Source: Gambelia wislizenii (lineage: Eukaryota; Chordata; Lepidosauria; Squamata; Crotaphytidae). From it: a DNA stretch of 64,000 bases. The stretch covers positions 260,523,187-260,587,186 of the forward strand of contig JAUMIR010000001.1 of assembly GCA_030847615.1 (NCBI GenBank). Direction: 5' to 3'. Each line of letters starts with the position of its first letter. Position 1 is the first letter of the stretch. The translations under genes were made by a program, and so were the position numbers. Under the pieces are notes generated by a model, which had not been told where the DNA came from, ran no database searches, and was given only the letters and a program-made list of their open reading frames with translations. Below are positions 21,185-33,500 of the stretch, in pieces.

Positions 21185-23520
21185 TCCTTGCGTTCCTTAT
21201 GAATAAGGAACATACATAAGATGAACACAACACTGTTGACAATGAACAAAAACAGCATTTCATCATTTCCAGCTTTATAGTTTTTTCTTTAAAAAATGGA
21301 TTCTGTTATAAACAAACAAAAAACCCCTCCCACACCCACCCCAGCTGATATCTCAAATATCTTTCAGGACCATAATCACATCGTTTTAACTGTAAGGAAA
21401 GAAGTCACACTGCCCCCTAGGATACCTACAGCATTCTTCTAAGCAATAATTATCACAGCTGATTTGAGTGCAGTGTGATCAACATGGGATGTCACACAGT
21501 GACAGCATTGTAAGGTACAAGTAACATTTATGTCCTCCTACAAATACATGTTTAAATGAGACTGGACTCCAGCAGAATGGAATGGTGAAGCCAGGCAGAA
21601 ATGTAGCGGAATCCCGATTGTCCCCAATGTGACTTGAAACTATTGCATTTCAAAATATCCTGGGAATTGAATACTTAAGGAAACAGAAGAAGCCACAGCT
21701 GCTGTCCGGCTCTTCACAAAGTGTAATACACAAATGAGGCAGCATCCCATTGGAAAGGAAAATACAAATCCTGTAACATCTCGACTTGTGTATTTTCATT
21801 TTCTCTGACAAAGACTTTCATTACTGAGAATTAGGTTTTTGTGTTTCCCTAGACAAGGCAACATTACACGATAGCACATGCCAGCAAAATGGGCAGAGGG
21901 GAAGGTACTACCTGAAGTAAAGAAAGTTTTATTCATAATTACAAAAATAAACCTTAAAAAGCAGATCTCCCCATCCTGCCTCCCCCACAGTTTTTTCTTG
22001 ACTAAAAAAAAAAAAAGTCACTTCAGCCATCCTAGAATCCTTCTTTTTATTTGGCAAGTTTAATTAAAATGGAGTCAGACTCACTAAGCCAGAGACAAGA
22101 GAAAGTGTCATGATTTCAATGAGAGTTCAGTATCCTTTTCTCTGGCGCCATTAAAAATGCCACCCTCTCCAGTGAGGAGAGTGAGGGCAAGACCAAGTCA
22201 GCAGGACCCAGAACTGTAGTGCTTGCAGTTGCAAGACTCCCAGTGATCTGAGCAAATTCTCTGTGCTGACAGGCTGCTGGATTTGAGCCTTGGCCTGAAC
22301 ACCAACTGGACAAAAACGCGGTTGATATTTAACATTATTCCAACTCCCACCCAACCCTACCCCCACAAAAAGACACCCAACAAAAGGCATCTAACATACC
22401 TTTAAAGTAGACAACAGTGGTCACATATTTTTGTTTTTGTTTTTTTTTAAAAAAGAAGGAATGACAAGAAAATGAGCTGGAAGGATCCCCCCAAAAAGAA
22501 AAGTTGATTTTAATTTGGAATGAAGGCCTTGTTCCATTTTCCAACCTAGCATGTCTGTAGGAGCTACCTGACATGAGCCTAACTAAAAATGCCAATCTGT
22601 ACCTACACAGCTTAGCTCCTGTATCGAGAGATGTTGAGAGAAGCCAGCTGCCATGCTAATATTAGTACTGTTGGGCTGTGTTATTTTAACATCAAGCAGG
22701 AAGATGGACAGGGGAGGCGTGCACTTCTTACAAGTGCTCACTACCAGATTACAGAGAAGATCAATCTGTACCTAGCCATACAAGCTGCTTGGCACCGGAC
22801 AATCAACATTAAAGCTGACCTCTGCTGGTTAAGGCTTTTGGCTGAGCATATCCTCCTGAGCCACATGCACCATGAGTCTACAACATGCTTTAGTATACTC
22901 TATAAAGGCCTGCTCCTGCATTGCCTTTGCAGTATGTATCCTTCCAGTACTGCTCCAGTAATGCAGGAACTCTACGGTCATGTGGGAGACCTTGACAAGA
23001 CAACAGGGTCAACCTTAGCTCCCCGGAAGAGGGCACCTCTGAGGCAAGGAATCACCCAGCTCGCCTTTTTAACTGAATGACCGTGTGGTTCCTACATTAG
23101 GGGGGGGGGAGCAAATGGCAGCAGCAACATAGGAACAATCCCCTAACAACAACAAAAAAAGCACCTGCGCAGCCAATGCCAAGAGTGGGCCTTTTCATCT
23201 ACAGAACTCCAAATTCCTAGCAATGGCTCAAAGCAAAGATGGCAAGGCATTCAACGTAATACATTCAAAACTGTTCTGGGGAATTATGTAAACAGTCACC
23301 AGGACTGCCTCTGAGGAACACTGCTGGGATCCTTGGATCAGCTCTTCTCAGCCTAGATTTTAAGGTTATTAACGTGAGAACAAGTTTGGCTGCTGCAACC
23401 AAACAAATCCAATACATGTGCTTCATTACAGGAGAGGGGGAACCCCAAAGCACAAATTGCTCAGTATTTCAGGTTTCGAGTAGCACTGCTACACAGTATG
23501 GTACTGCAGCAAAATGACCA

Positions 23521-23559
23521 GAGAGAGAGAAAGAATAAGAGAGAGAGAGAGAGAGAGAG
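23521..23559. repeat. (GA)n microsatellite
   Basis: Interrupted GA repeat on the + strand, CT-rich on the strand of SLC39A10. Confidence 0.9.
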
Positions 23560-23969
23560 GGTCCACAAGCAGCATCAACTATTTGGCATTTTGCTAACAA
23601 ATGTCTAAAAGCTAACATTACATCCCTAATACCTGTCAACTCTCTCAACTTCCCAACTGTTGGAAACCCAGACCTCTGAAGCCTGAGGCAGAAATCCGTA
23701 GCCTGCTTTGTTGGGCTCCCAGACATCAGTGTAGTATGGCATGACTAACATCTGGGGAAAGAGGCTCCTAAATGTTCTGTCCTCTTTCTCAAGGGAGCCT
23801 GAAACTGCAGTGTTGATGTGGATAGACAAGGGGCTGCAGGCAAGAAGGTCTGCTCAAGACCCTGTACTGACTGCCGAGCTTGGGAAAGTTAATTTTGGGG
23901 TCTCCCAACTTCCGGCTGTTGTAGCCTCAACAAGTCAACTTTTCCAACCTCTGAAATGTGATTAGGAAT

Positions 23970-24085
23970 CGTGTGGCCCTCCAGATGTTATTGGGCTTCA
24001 ACCTCAGCTGCCCTAGCCAGCATAGCCAATGGTGAGGAATGCTGGGAGATGCAGTTCAGGAACCTCTGGAGGGCTGCATGATTCC
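23970..24085. mobile_element. Short palindromic hAT-like MITE
   Basis: GTGGCCCTCCAGATGTTATT at the left is inverted at the right as AACCTCTGGAGGGCTGC; the interior has AGCCAGCATAGCCAATGG and GGAATGCTGGGAGATGCAGTT. A typical squamate palindrome. Confidence 0.7.
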
Positions 24086-24950
24086 CACTCCTCTAAAAGG
24101 ACTGATCAAAGGGTGAGGAAACGGAAGTTAAAAATCTGATTCAGAAGAACACATAGTTTCACTTTGGTCACCAACCATTCAGCACAGTGCAGAACAGCTG
24201 ACTGAACATTATTGAGAAACAATGTCCAGAGCAGGGAGGTGCATGGATGCACCCCTGATCCTGCCAAAAGGCAATTCACAAATAACACACTTGAAACCCT
24301 TCATTTTTAATTATTTTTTAAAAAAGAAAACCCCAACCATCCAGAATACTCTCTAGTCATGCATCTCTGGATTTTGTTGTTGTTGCTGTTCTATGTGTGT
24401 GTGCATGGTGGGAGGCTGAGAACCAGCTCAGAGGCTTTGACAAAGCCTAAGGACCACCTTGTCAAGGATGGCACGCCTTGGAACATGTGCTCTGGCTCTT
24501 GACAGAGGGCAAGCATGTCATCCTTTGCTTAAGCATTACACAAAAGGCTTTGTCAGCCATCGAACTTTAACAGCACAGTGCAACAGCAAGCTGACAAAGG
24601 GGCGGCGGTGGGGGGGGGGGTTCAGACAACTCCAATGCATTTGTTAACAGCATCCTGAGCATTGTGTTTAGATCTCCTGCTTCTAACATGCCTGATTAGA
24701 AATGAAATCCAACCTAGATCTTACCTTTGGGGAGTGGAACCTCATTCAGCCAGGCCTTGTGTATGTGTGTGTGTGTTTATTTTGGCTAGAAAGCAGGATC
24801 TCGTTTATGCAGATACCAGAATACTGTTACTTGTAAAGGAGCGCACGCCATACTGCTTCGCCTGGGAACAAATGTGCATACAGTACAACAGTGCAGACTG
24901 AAAAGCCATACAGTAACATGGTTGTAACCATAGCTAAGTACTGCAAATGG

Positions 24951-25109
24951 TCAAAACTGGATGTCCAACACTATTTTGTCTTCATAAAGGGCAATCACCA
25001 GCATGATGGCAAATCCCAGGACCAACCCTAAATTCTGGAGGATGAACTGCCCCACCGGACAGTAGCCATGCTCTTCGTTGTCACCATCCCCATGAAGCAT
25101 CTCTGGAAG
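24951..25109 (-). CDS. SLC39A10: SLC39A10 exon 9 of coding region (C-terminus)
   Basis: 159 nt including the stop TGA (24951-24953 on the + strand as TCA). The acceptor CAG is at 25110-25112. It encodes [20 protein letters not shown] then the last transmembrane helix and the C-terminus [13 protein letters not shown], very close to the vertebrate ZIP10 ending. Confidence 0.95.
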   Translation of the reverse strand, partial: LPEMLHGDGDNEEHGYCPVGQFILQNLGLVLGFAIMLVIALYEDKIVLDIQF

Positions 25110-27514
25110 CTGAAAAGGAGAAAATGGTAGAATAACCACCTGTAATCTAGCCAGTTCAAATTTCTTTTGGTGAACTCTTGCATTTTGCTTAGTCTGGGAA
25201 TCCAGAATTGGTGATTATTTGCGCTTTGCAATGGAACCAAGCATTGCTCAGTATTACTAGATGGTTAACTTTAGACAGTACAGGCAATACACACAACTCA
25301 TCACCTAGCCAGAGTCAAGAAGCAAGGCAAAAGATTATGCACACCTGCCATGCAGCCCCTCACTGTGTCACTATCTGCACGGTAAATTAAACTGCTTAAT
25401 GTAGAGAACCTGACTGGGCATAACCTCTAAGCTTTAACTGGGCATATCCTCTAAGGTAGGAGCTAAGAATTTATTCCTATGAGCCACTGCTAGTAGCTTG
25501 GTCATGATTAAGAGACACATCCAGCCCAATCTTGTTATCTGGCCTGCTTGGGAGGAGTGATCCATGCTCATGACAGTGTGGTTTGGAATTCCTTCTTTAC
25601 CAAGGGCTTCATTTTTTCATTTCATCTTTCTGTCCCCCAACACACACATATTTTCCTTCTCCAGACCTCTCATACAAAATGGTTTCTGCATTATCCCCAT
25701 GAGTGTCACTTTATCCATCTTGGCTGTTGGCTTCTCAGGGCAGTTTGCTGAACATTTTTTTTTGAATGTTCACATTTCACAGAAATTGCCATTCTATGTT
25801 TTGGTTACATTTTGCAGCCTGCCAGTCAGTACAAATTCACAACAGTAGAAGGGGGGAGCACTCCACAGAAAGGTATTCAAACTAGTGAGAAGACAGTTAC
25901 TAAATAAACAAAAAGTGTTTTAGCATTTGACTAAAAATGTTCAGCAAACTGTCCTGAGAAGCCTACAGCCAAGATGGATAAAGTGAGGCTCATGGGGATA
26001 ATGCAGAAACCATTTTGTATGCGAGGTCTGAAGAAGGAAAATATGTGTGTGGTGGGGGGCAGAAAGATGAAATGAAGCCCTTGGTAAAGAAGGAATTCCA
26101 AACCACACTGTCATGGGCATGGATCACTCCTGCCAAGCAGGCCAGGTAGAAAAATTAAGCAACTCTCTAACTCTCGATCCCCTACACAGGTTTTCCATGT
26201 ATAAAGGAAACAGAAACAACAGAACAACTCTGGCAACAGAAACAAAAATGGCTTCAGCATGAAATATCTTGCAAGCTTTACCTATAAATCTGTTCTATTT
26301 TCCACTCTACATTAAGAATGGCCATGTGTGTAAACTTCTTTTATTTACTGTGACATAAAAAGCTGAAGTAAGAATCTCAAGAGGTTGGGGCAGACAGAAC
26401 TGAGTGTAAAGGCAGCATGTGCTGCCTCCTCCTTCTCATGGCAACCTCTTCTCTCATAGCCTAAGGGGAAAAGGGAGAATTGCCTTGAGGAAGGCATGGG
26501 CTGCAGAGAGGGAGCACACTTGAGGTAGTTCACTTAGGAGGTATTGGACATAGGCATAGGTATGCACCTCTAGAAGCCTCTCCACAATTTATCAGCAGTG
26601 AGGGAACTGCTGCAGAGCATCTCCTGATCACATGCCTTGGGTCACAAGGGAAACCCCACTGCAGCTCTCTCCCATCTATCTTGCTTTCTCCTGTGTAGAG
26701 GTTCTGCAGCACGGTTGTCTCCCCATGGGCCACGGCTTCCAACATTTATCTGAAGCCTTTAAAAACTGACTACCTCATCAGATGTATCAGGATTTAAATT
26801 CCCACTGTTCCCAGCCAGTCCTCCAACCACAAAGAGTCCTAAGTGGTAGGCTACAGGTAATTCAACAAAAGAAAAAGTAGGAAACTATAGGGAGTAACTG
26901 CAGCCTGTCATGTTGCTAAGTACTCTTAACGCTGGACATGACTTATTTACTTTATGGAACTCATTACAGAGCAGTGACAAATGCATATGTGCTCCTCTCT
27001 CAGGAATAACACACAAACTCCTGTAACTCTTACCATATCCACAAGGGATACATAGAGGAACATGCCGGCAGTGACTGCAAAGATCCAGAGGGTGATGTTA
27101 TTGGCATACTGTCCCACAGCTGTTCCTATGAGCATTCCTACATAAGCCATCATGGCTGAAAGGAGGTTGTAAACAATGGCCTGTTTCACAGTCATGCCTG
27201 CTTTCAGAAGCACAGCAAAGTCACCTGAAAGGAAGACAACAATAATCAAATCATCATAAAACATGGCAATGGCTCCTTTTGCCTGGACAGAGAGTCTTCC
27301 CTTACAGGAGGGCTGGGCAAAGCTTGGCTCCTCAGGGCCAATTTTATGGCCTCCAGGGGGTCAAAAATGGTTTTGTTTTATTTATGTAATTTTTATGCCG
27401 CCTTTCTCTCTAGATGGGACCCAAGGTGGCTTCCATAAAACAAATTTGAAATACCACACACACACACACACACACAAACTATTAAAAGTAAAATATTTTG
27501 CAAAAAGCCCCCAA

Positions 27515-27560
<46 letters not shown>

Positions 27561-30500
27561 GGAATTCCTACCATGTTTGGAGAACCCCCCCCAATTCAAA
27601 ATCAAGTTTTGCACAGCTTAAAAATTTTTTTGTCCTGAAATATCCCAAATGCCCTCTAAAAAAAGGCACATTTCCACCACATTTTGTGCCCCCCCCATGC
27701 ATGTTTAAACCCAGAAAAGGCCTTTTTTGAAACCAGAAGTGAACAGGAAATTATTTCTGTTCACTCCCTTTTGTTAAAGAAGTCCTTTCCTGGCCCTAAA
27801 ATGGCCCAGAATGGTCTGAAAACATGGTGAACGCCCCCCCCCAATGCCCTACAGAGTATTTGGGAGCAAAAAATCGTGTGTGTGTGTGTGTGTGTGTGTG
27901 TGTAGGAGGTGTGGCGTAGAGGGCTAGCCCTTCAAGGTCTTCTGGGGGGTTAATGCAGCCCCTAGCCTTCCAGTTGCCCACCCCTGCCTTACAGGAATCC
28001 ATCTTCTGAGATTCATGTACCCTCACTTTGATAGGATAAATGTGGTCTGATAATCAAACAGGTCTGAAAGCATTGGCATTCTATTTTTAAATTACCTGGT
28101 TTCACCTTTTGCTATGTCCATGTTAAAAGTAAAATCTCCAAATAGGCTAGAAGCCTGTTGCTCGCATATGCCCTGTTGTTTATATATATGCTCACATAAC
28201 TCCTGGCTAACCAGTGGACTTAAAAGTTTCTTTGACCATATTGTAATCTGCTAATGGACTAAGTCTTTCTAGTGCATTAAGAGGAAACCCTGGTGCTTTT
28301 TTTCTACCAACAAACACAGGAGAGTCATGTTTCAGAAACGGTGAGGGGGCATACCATCCTATGATTTGCTACTATAGGCTCTTAACCACTGTTAGGTACT
28401 TGGCAACATTAGGGCAGTATTACCACTTCATATGTTTTCATCAACTATCAAGCAGTATTGCGAATCTGGTGGTTTTTATTCCACTCTATCAGCACAAATG
28501 TTCTGAGTCAAAGAGCAGCTAGTCATCCCATAGCTGTTGCCACTAGGGAAAGTGATGACTTGGAACCTTGGATTGGGAACACAGCTTAGCTGCAGAACAA
28601 CGGGATGCAGAGCAAAGAAAAGGAGAACGGAAATCATAAAGCTGGCTGTGACACAATCAGTTGATTCCTGCCTACATTCCCATCAGCCTACAGGAGCAAG
28701 AACAGAGCCTCAATAAACTACTATGTTGAAGTGCTTATGGCAGTGGAGAAGAAAAGCAACCAAAGAGAACATAAAACAGCTGAGACAGGAAGCAGAGTGG
28801 CCCATGGCTGAGGATCAGATCTCCTCCAACATGCTGTTGGGATTTCAAATCCCATCTGCCCACACTAGCATAGCCAATGAGGAGAGATAATGAGATTTGC
28901 AGCCTCCTGGCATCAAGGGGAAGAATATATGTTCCCCATCCCTGTTTGAGATCTTGAGGCACATGAGTGGCCGGGGATCCCCATGCTTCATGTACAGTCT
29001 TTGAGGGCTGAACCAGGACCATAAAAAACAGCTACTGGCATCACAGGCAGGAGGGAAATCAACATGATCTGAGCAAGCAAGCATGTGTTTTGTGAAGATG
29101 GCAGAATGCTTTAAATTGTATTAAAATTAGTGGCAGAGATTTGCTAAAAGTTATCCTTGAACCTGGCCACCTGCTGGCCTCAGCCTCTCTTCTATTAGCA
29201 TCTGCCTAGTCCATGCCATCTTCCTATTCCTGCACTGGTCCTGTGCTAGAGGACCATGAAATATTTTTTTAGTATCAAGATGGTTCCGTGTCATAATGTA
29301 GTATCAGTGGACTGGTTGGATGTGGATAAGACCCACCGCATGTTCACAGGTCTCCAGTAGCAGCAAGCTTAACAGCTTGCTGACACATCCTTTCCAACAG
29401 ACTCTTTCAATGTTGCTGCTCTCCCACCCACCACCCACTCACAAGGCTTGGCTTAAAAGTGAGCAGCAATGTAGCAGCCTGCAGTTTTAAACTGGCAGCT
29501 GCTGTCACAGCTTCTGATCATACTTGTGGTTGGTTTGCAGGACTCATGTGACTGCTCTGATAGGCTGTGCCATCTTGATTAACATGACACCACTCTCTAT
29601 TGGGGTGAGTTGCAGTTTTCATGTTCATTATACCTGAGCAAATATTAAATGCTCAGAAGCCAAATGCAGGGGAGATCATGTATACACTGTGGCTGTATAG
29701 TTGCATTACCAGATCTAATCTATACATATTCAGAGATAAACAATTGCTTCTATTACTATGGCAGCCAGATTAGAAGAGGAAAACATGGACAGCTGACATC
29801 AGATTAACTGATTACCCAATTCATGGGGAAGCTCATGACAAAATACTGCTATGGAGGTGCTGATTCCTCCCGTCAAGCCAGCACTGAAAGCTGCTCCTGT
29901 GGTGAATAGAAAACAAAACGGAGAATGGTTATTTCAGTTTGGCTACTATGAAGCAAACAGTCAACAAAGGGACAATAAATAGAACACTCTTTGTTCATAG
30001 TCTCTGTAAAATAACAGCTGAGCTTGAAGGTTGAATGCTTGTGGTTTCACCTTCTGTCCTCTTGTTATGAAACAGTATAGGCATACGTATACAGACACCC
30101 ACGCATCAGTAAAACGTACTACATTGTATCTGAAATTGGGGAGAATTTGAACGTATTTCGGAAAGGAGGGTCATCAAGATGTGCAACATGGCTTTGATCC
30201 CGTCCTTATCACATCAGAAATACTACATGGATCCCAGCTCCTTTCTTTATCCCTTAAGTCCTGCGGCATACGCCTGAAGAAATGCTCTCTTTTTGATAGG
30301 GTGTTAGGCCAAGAGAGCACCTAACTGTTAACAGCACTAAAAACCAAACCAAAACCCACCCACCACACATGCTGGTTTTGCCAAGAACAGCAGCTAAATG
30401 CCAAAAGCCTCCCCTGGCTGTCATATTCCATCTGGGATACACAAAACCTGGAAGAAGGGTCACGGATTTGATGGCTCTTCTGAGATAATCAGGTGAGGAG

Positions 30501-33500
30501 AGTTAAGGCAGAGAGGCTCATATATAGCCACTTGGCCTGGTGGCTGCTGCAAAAGAATAATCAATTGTGGTTTTAGGCTCCAGAAGAGTTAACAGATCTG
30601 TGTACGGAGATGGGTTAGTAAAAACATTTCTGGACTAGTTATTTTGTGGGACTTGTTTCTGAAGCTGAATTAAGGTACTGGTCCCCATGGTTTAGCTATG
30701 GCTTTAGGTGTCCAGCATCTCAGGCTAGAGGAATAGGCAGGGTTTTCTGTGGTCCTATGGTCAAGAAAGCCTGCACTGCTAACAGAGACACAATCAAGAG
30801 GAGATGCCGCCTTGCTCCTCATCACAACACAGAACTAGACTCAAAGTGGGGGAAGAAGATCCATCTTAAAATGGCTCATTCCCTACCCACTGATCTAGGG
30901 ACAGCATTTGCCCAAAGGCAGGAGAGCTCCTTCCCTCTCACCAAGGTTGTTTCTGTACTACTCCAAAACTGTAACTAACTGGGTGCCACAAAGTCAAAGG
31001 GCCCCTGAAGCTCCTGGTACAAATTGTAATGAAGTCAGTTTGGGGAAGGGGGAGGAAAGGAGTGAAGAGACCACAACTGCTTCAGCTGAGCTGCTGCGTA
31101 ATCTGCTAAACTGTAATAGGCACCCTGAGGCCACAAGAGGCCTGTCAACAAAGCATTTATATTTAAAACCAGGAGCTGAGGAAGCATGTGTCTGGTTTGG
31201 AAGTTTTGAGCATACTTTTGGGAGTATGGTTTTGGCTTCAAAATGAGACTGGGGCTCCCTGTGCACCTTGTTTTAAAGTGAATCCCATGGACACAGCACC
31301 TAAATTTGACAACATGGCTGCAAATTCAGCAAAAACCTGGGGGGGGGAGGACACACAACCTTTGCACTGCCTACCCTAAAAGAGTAACTATCAGAGTGGA
31401 TCAAGCAGCCAGAGGATTTACCCTTGTCTGAAAGAACTTTGTTCCCATCCTCTTTCTTCCCTAAGTCTACCTTTTTTTCTAATTTTTTCTATAGTGCCTC
31501 ACAAGTCAAGGGACTGATATTTCTTCAGTCACACCACCCCGTTTTAAGCAATCTCCCCCAACATCCTTCTCTTTTGCTTACCAATGGCCAGACCATCACT
31601 GAAATTGTGGATACCATCTCCCATGATTACCATCCAGGCTATGTTTGCTATGCCGGTGTCTTTCAGGTCCTTCCCAGAATGGCAGTGTCCGTGAGAATGG
31701 TGTGAGTGTTTGTGTGACCAAAGGTGGTTGTGCTTCCTCATTATGATCTTATCCGCTCGGTGGTTGCTTTGATAGCCCACTTCAGGGAGGTCGTTGCCCT
31801 GAACCGCACGGGAAACATCATTATGGGAGTGGAGCATACTGTTTTCCTCCTCTACAGACAGGAAGGCTTTCGGCAAGGAGTCCAGCTGCCCATCTAGGTC
31901 AGTTAGTTCAGTTTCATTAAGTCGGTCATCGGATAAAACAGAATCATCTGCCCCTGTGTTGGAAGAGCCAAGAACCCATGTATGTTAATTAGGAGTGACA
32001 ACAGTGTATTAATTAAGACAGGGATGCTGCCAATACTTTCCTGAAACTCTAATCATGCACAACAGATGCTAAAGAAAGCAATGATCCTAAATACATGTAG
32101 AGGGCTGCAGGAACAGTGTTAAGAACATGAAAGAGCCCGAATGGATCACATCAGAAGACCTAAAAGTTTAGCATCTGTTCACATCATGGTCAACCAGAAG
32201 CCCCAACAGAAAGCCTATAATTATGCAGAACACAAGCACAAGAGCCCCCTCTCATTTGGTGTCCCTTACAACTGGAATTCATAAAATCATAGAATTGTAG
32301 AGTTGGAAGAGACCACGAGGGCCATGCAGTCCAACCCCCTGCCATGCAGGAATCACGATCAAAGCATCCCTGACAGATGGCCATCCAGCCTCTGTTTAAA
32401 GACCTCCAAGGAAGGAGACCCCACCATGCTCCGAGGGAGTGCGTTCCACTACCAAACAGCTCTTACTGTCAAAATGTTGAGGTGGAATCTCTGTTCCTGG
32501 AACTTGCATCCATTATTCTGTGTTCTAGTCTCTGGAGCAGCAGAAAACAAGCTTGCTCCATCCTCAATGTGACACCCCTTCAAATACTTAAACAGGGCTA
32601 TCATATCACCCCTAAACCATCTTTTTTCCAGGCTAAACATACCCAGCTCCCCAAGTCTTTCCTCATAAGGCATGGTTTCCAGACCTTTCACCATTTTAAG
32701 TCACCATTCTCTGGACATGCTCCAATTTGTCAATATCCTTTTTGAATTGTGGTGTCTAGAACTGGACACAGTATTCTAGGTGAGGCCTGACCAAGGCAGA
32801 ATAGAGTGGCACTATTACTTCCCTTGATCTAGACACTATAGTTCTATTGATGCAGCCCAAAATCGCATTGGCCTTTTTTGCTGTCGCATCACACTGTTGA
32901 CTCATTCAGAGGCATACCTCCAACATTGGAAGAGATAAACTAGCAGCCACTGACAGCCTTATGCTCCACAGATGGACACAACCCACTTTTAAAGCTGGGC
33001 AAGTGTAACACTTCTAGGGCCCCCTCCTGCTTCTGCTGAGTAGGATGGGATGGTACCTCTAGAGATCATCTATCTGAGTTGTCACCACTGATTTTAACCC
33101 CCGCCCTTTAACTAGTAACTCAGTGGAAAGTTACTGGGGAACTGGACTTGTGATTTCCCATCTTTGATTCCACAGAGACCTTTCCTCCCCCACGCCACCG
33201 GGGGTTGGGGAATGAGACAGAGCAAACCATGTGTCAAAGGGAGGAAGTAGGTAAAGGAAGCTTTACTCTAAACAGTAATCTATATCAGAAGAGGCATCTC
33301 TCACGTGAAGGCACTTCCTTCAGGCACACTTAAGATTGCAAAGTTACAAAAAAAACCAGTCTAGGTTATTCAGCTGAGGTTACAAAAGATGCATAAATCC
33401 TAATGCATCTACCTAATACACATTTCCTATTCTACTCATGGAGAGATGCTGTTCTGAGTCTGGATGTTCATAGGGTTGGGAGCCTGGGCTCTCATGATCG

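Larger units (their letters stand above)
21160..24950 (-). other. SLC39A10: Probable long 3' UTR of SLC39A10
   Basis: Minus-strand sequence downstream of the SLC39A10 stop. It contains no long meaningful ORF, a (GA)n tract (23521-23559) and one MITE (23970-24085). Human SLC39A10 has a long 3' UTR, so the extent is plausible, but the end is inferred from the AATAAA near 21179. Confidence 0.5.
27308..27986. mobile_element. Non-autonomous hAT-type element with internal microsatellites
   Basis: 679 bp between exact 8-bp duplications. The left end GAGGGCTGGGCAAAG and the inverse of the right end, CAGGGGTGGGCAACTGG, are hAT-like terminal inverted repeats. Inside are a LINE/SINE-type 3' tail in minus orientation (about 27376-27440, ATGCCGCCTTTCTCTC), an (AC)n tract (27455-27476) and two (GT)n tracts (27518-27559, 27876-27902). 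No transposase. Confidence 0.8.
27225..29815 (-). other. SLC39A10 intron with hAT element
   Basis: 2.6 kb. The main feature is the hAT-type element 27308-27986. A diverged palindromic fragment (ATGCTGTTGGGATTTCAAAT ... CATAGCCAATGAGG) lies near 28823-28950. The rest is unrecognised. Confidence 0.6.

Noticed and set aside
22631..23080. A 149-residue open frame on the + strand
   Set aside because: No recognisable family, no splice or promoter context, and it lies antisense in the probable SLC39A10 3' UTR.
27263..27730. A 155-residue open frame with a long VCVCVC stretch
   Set aside because: It is the translation of (AC)n/(GT)n microsatellites inside an hAT-type element.
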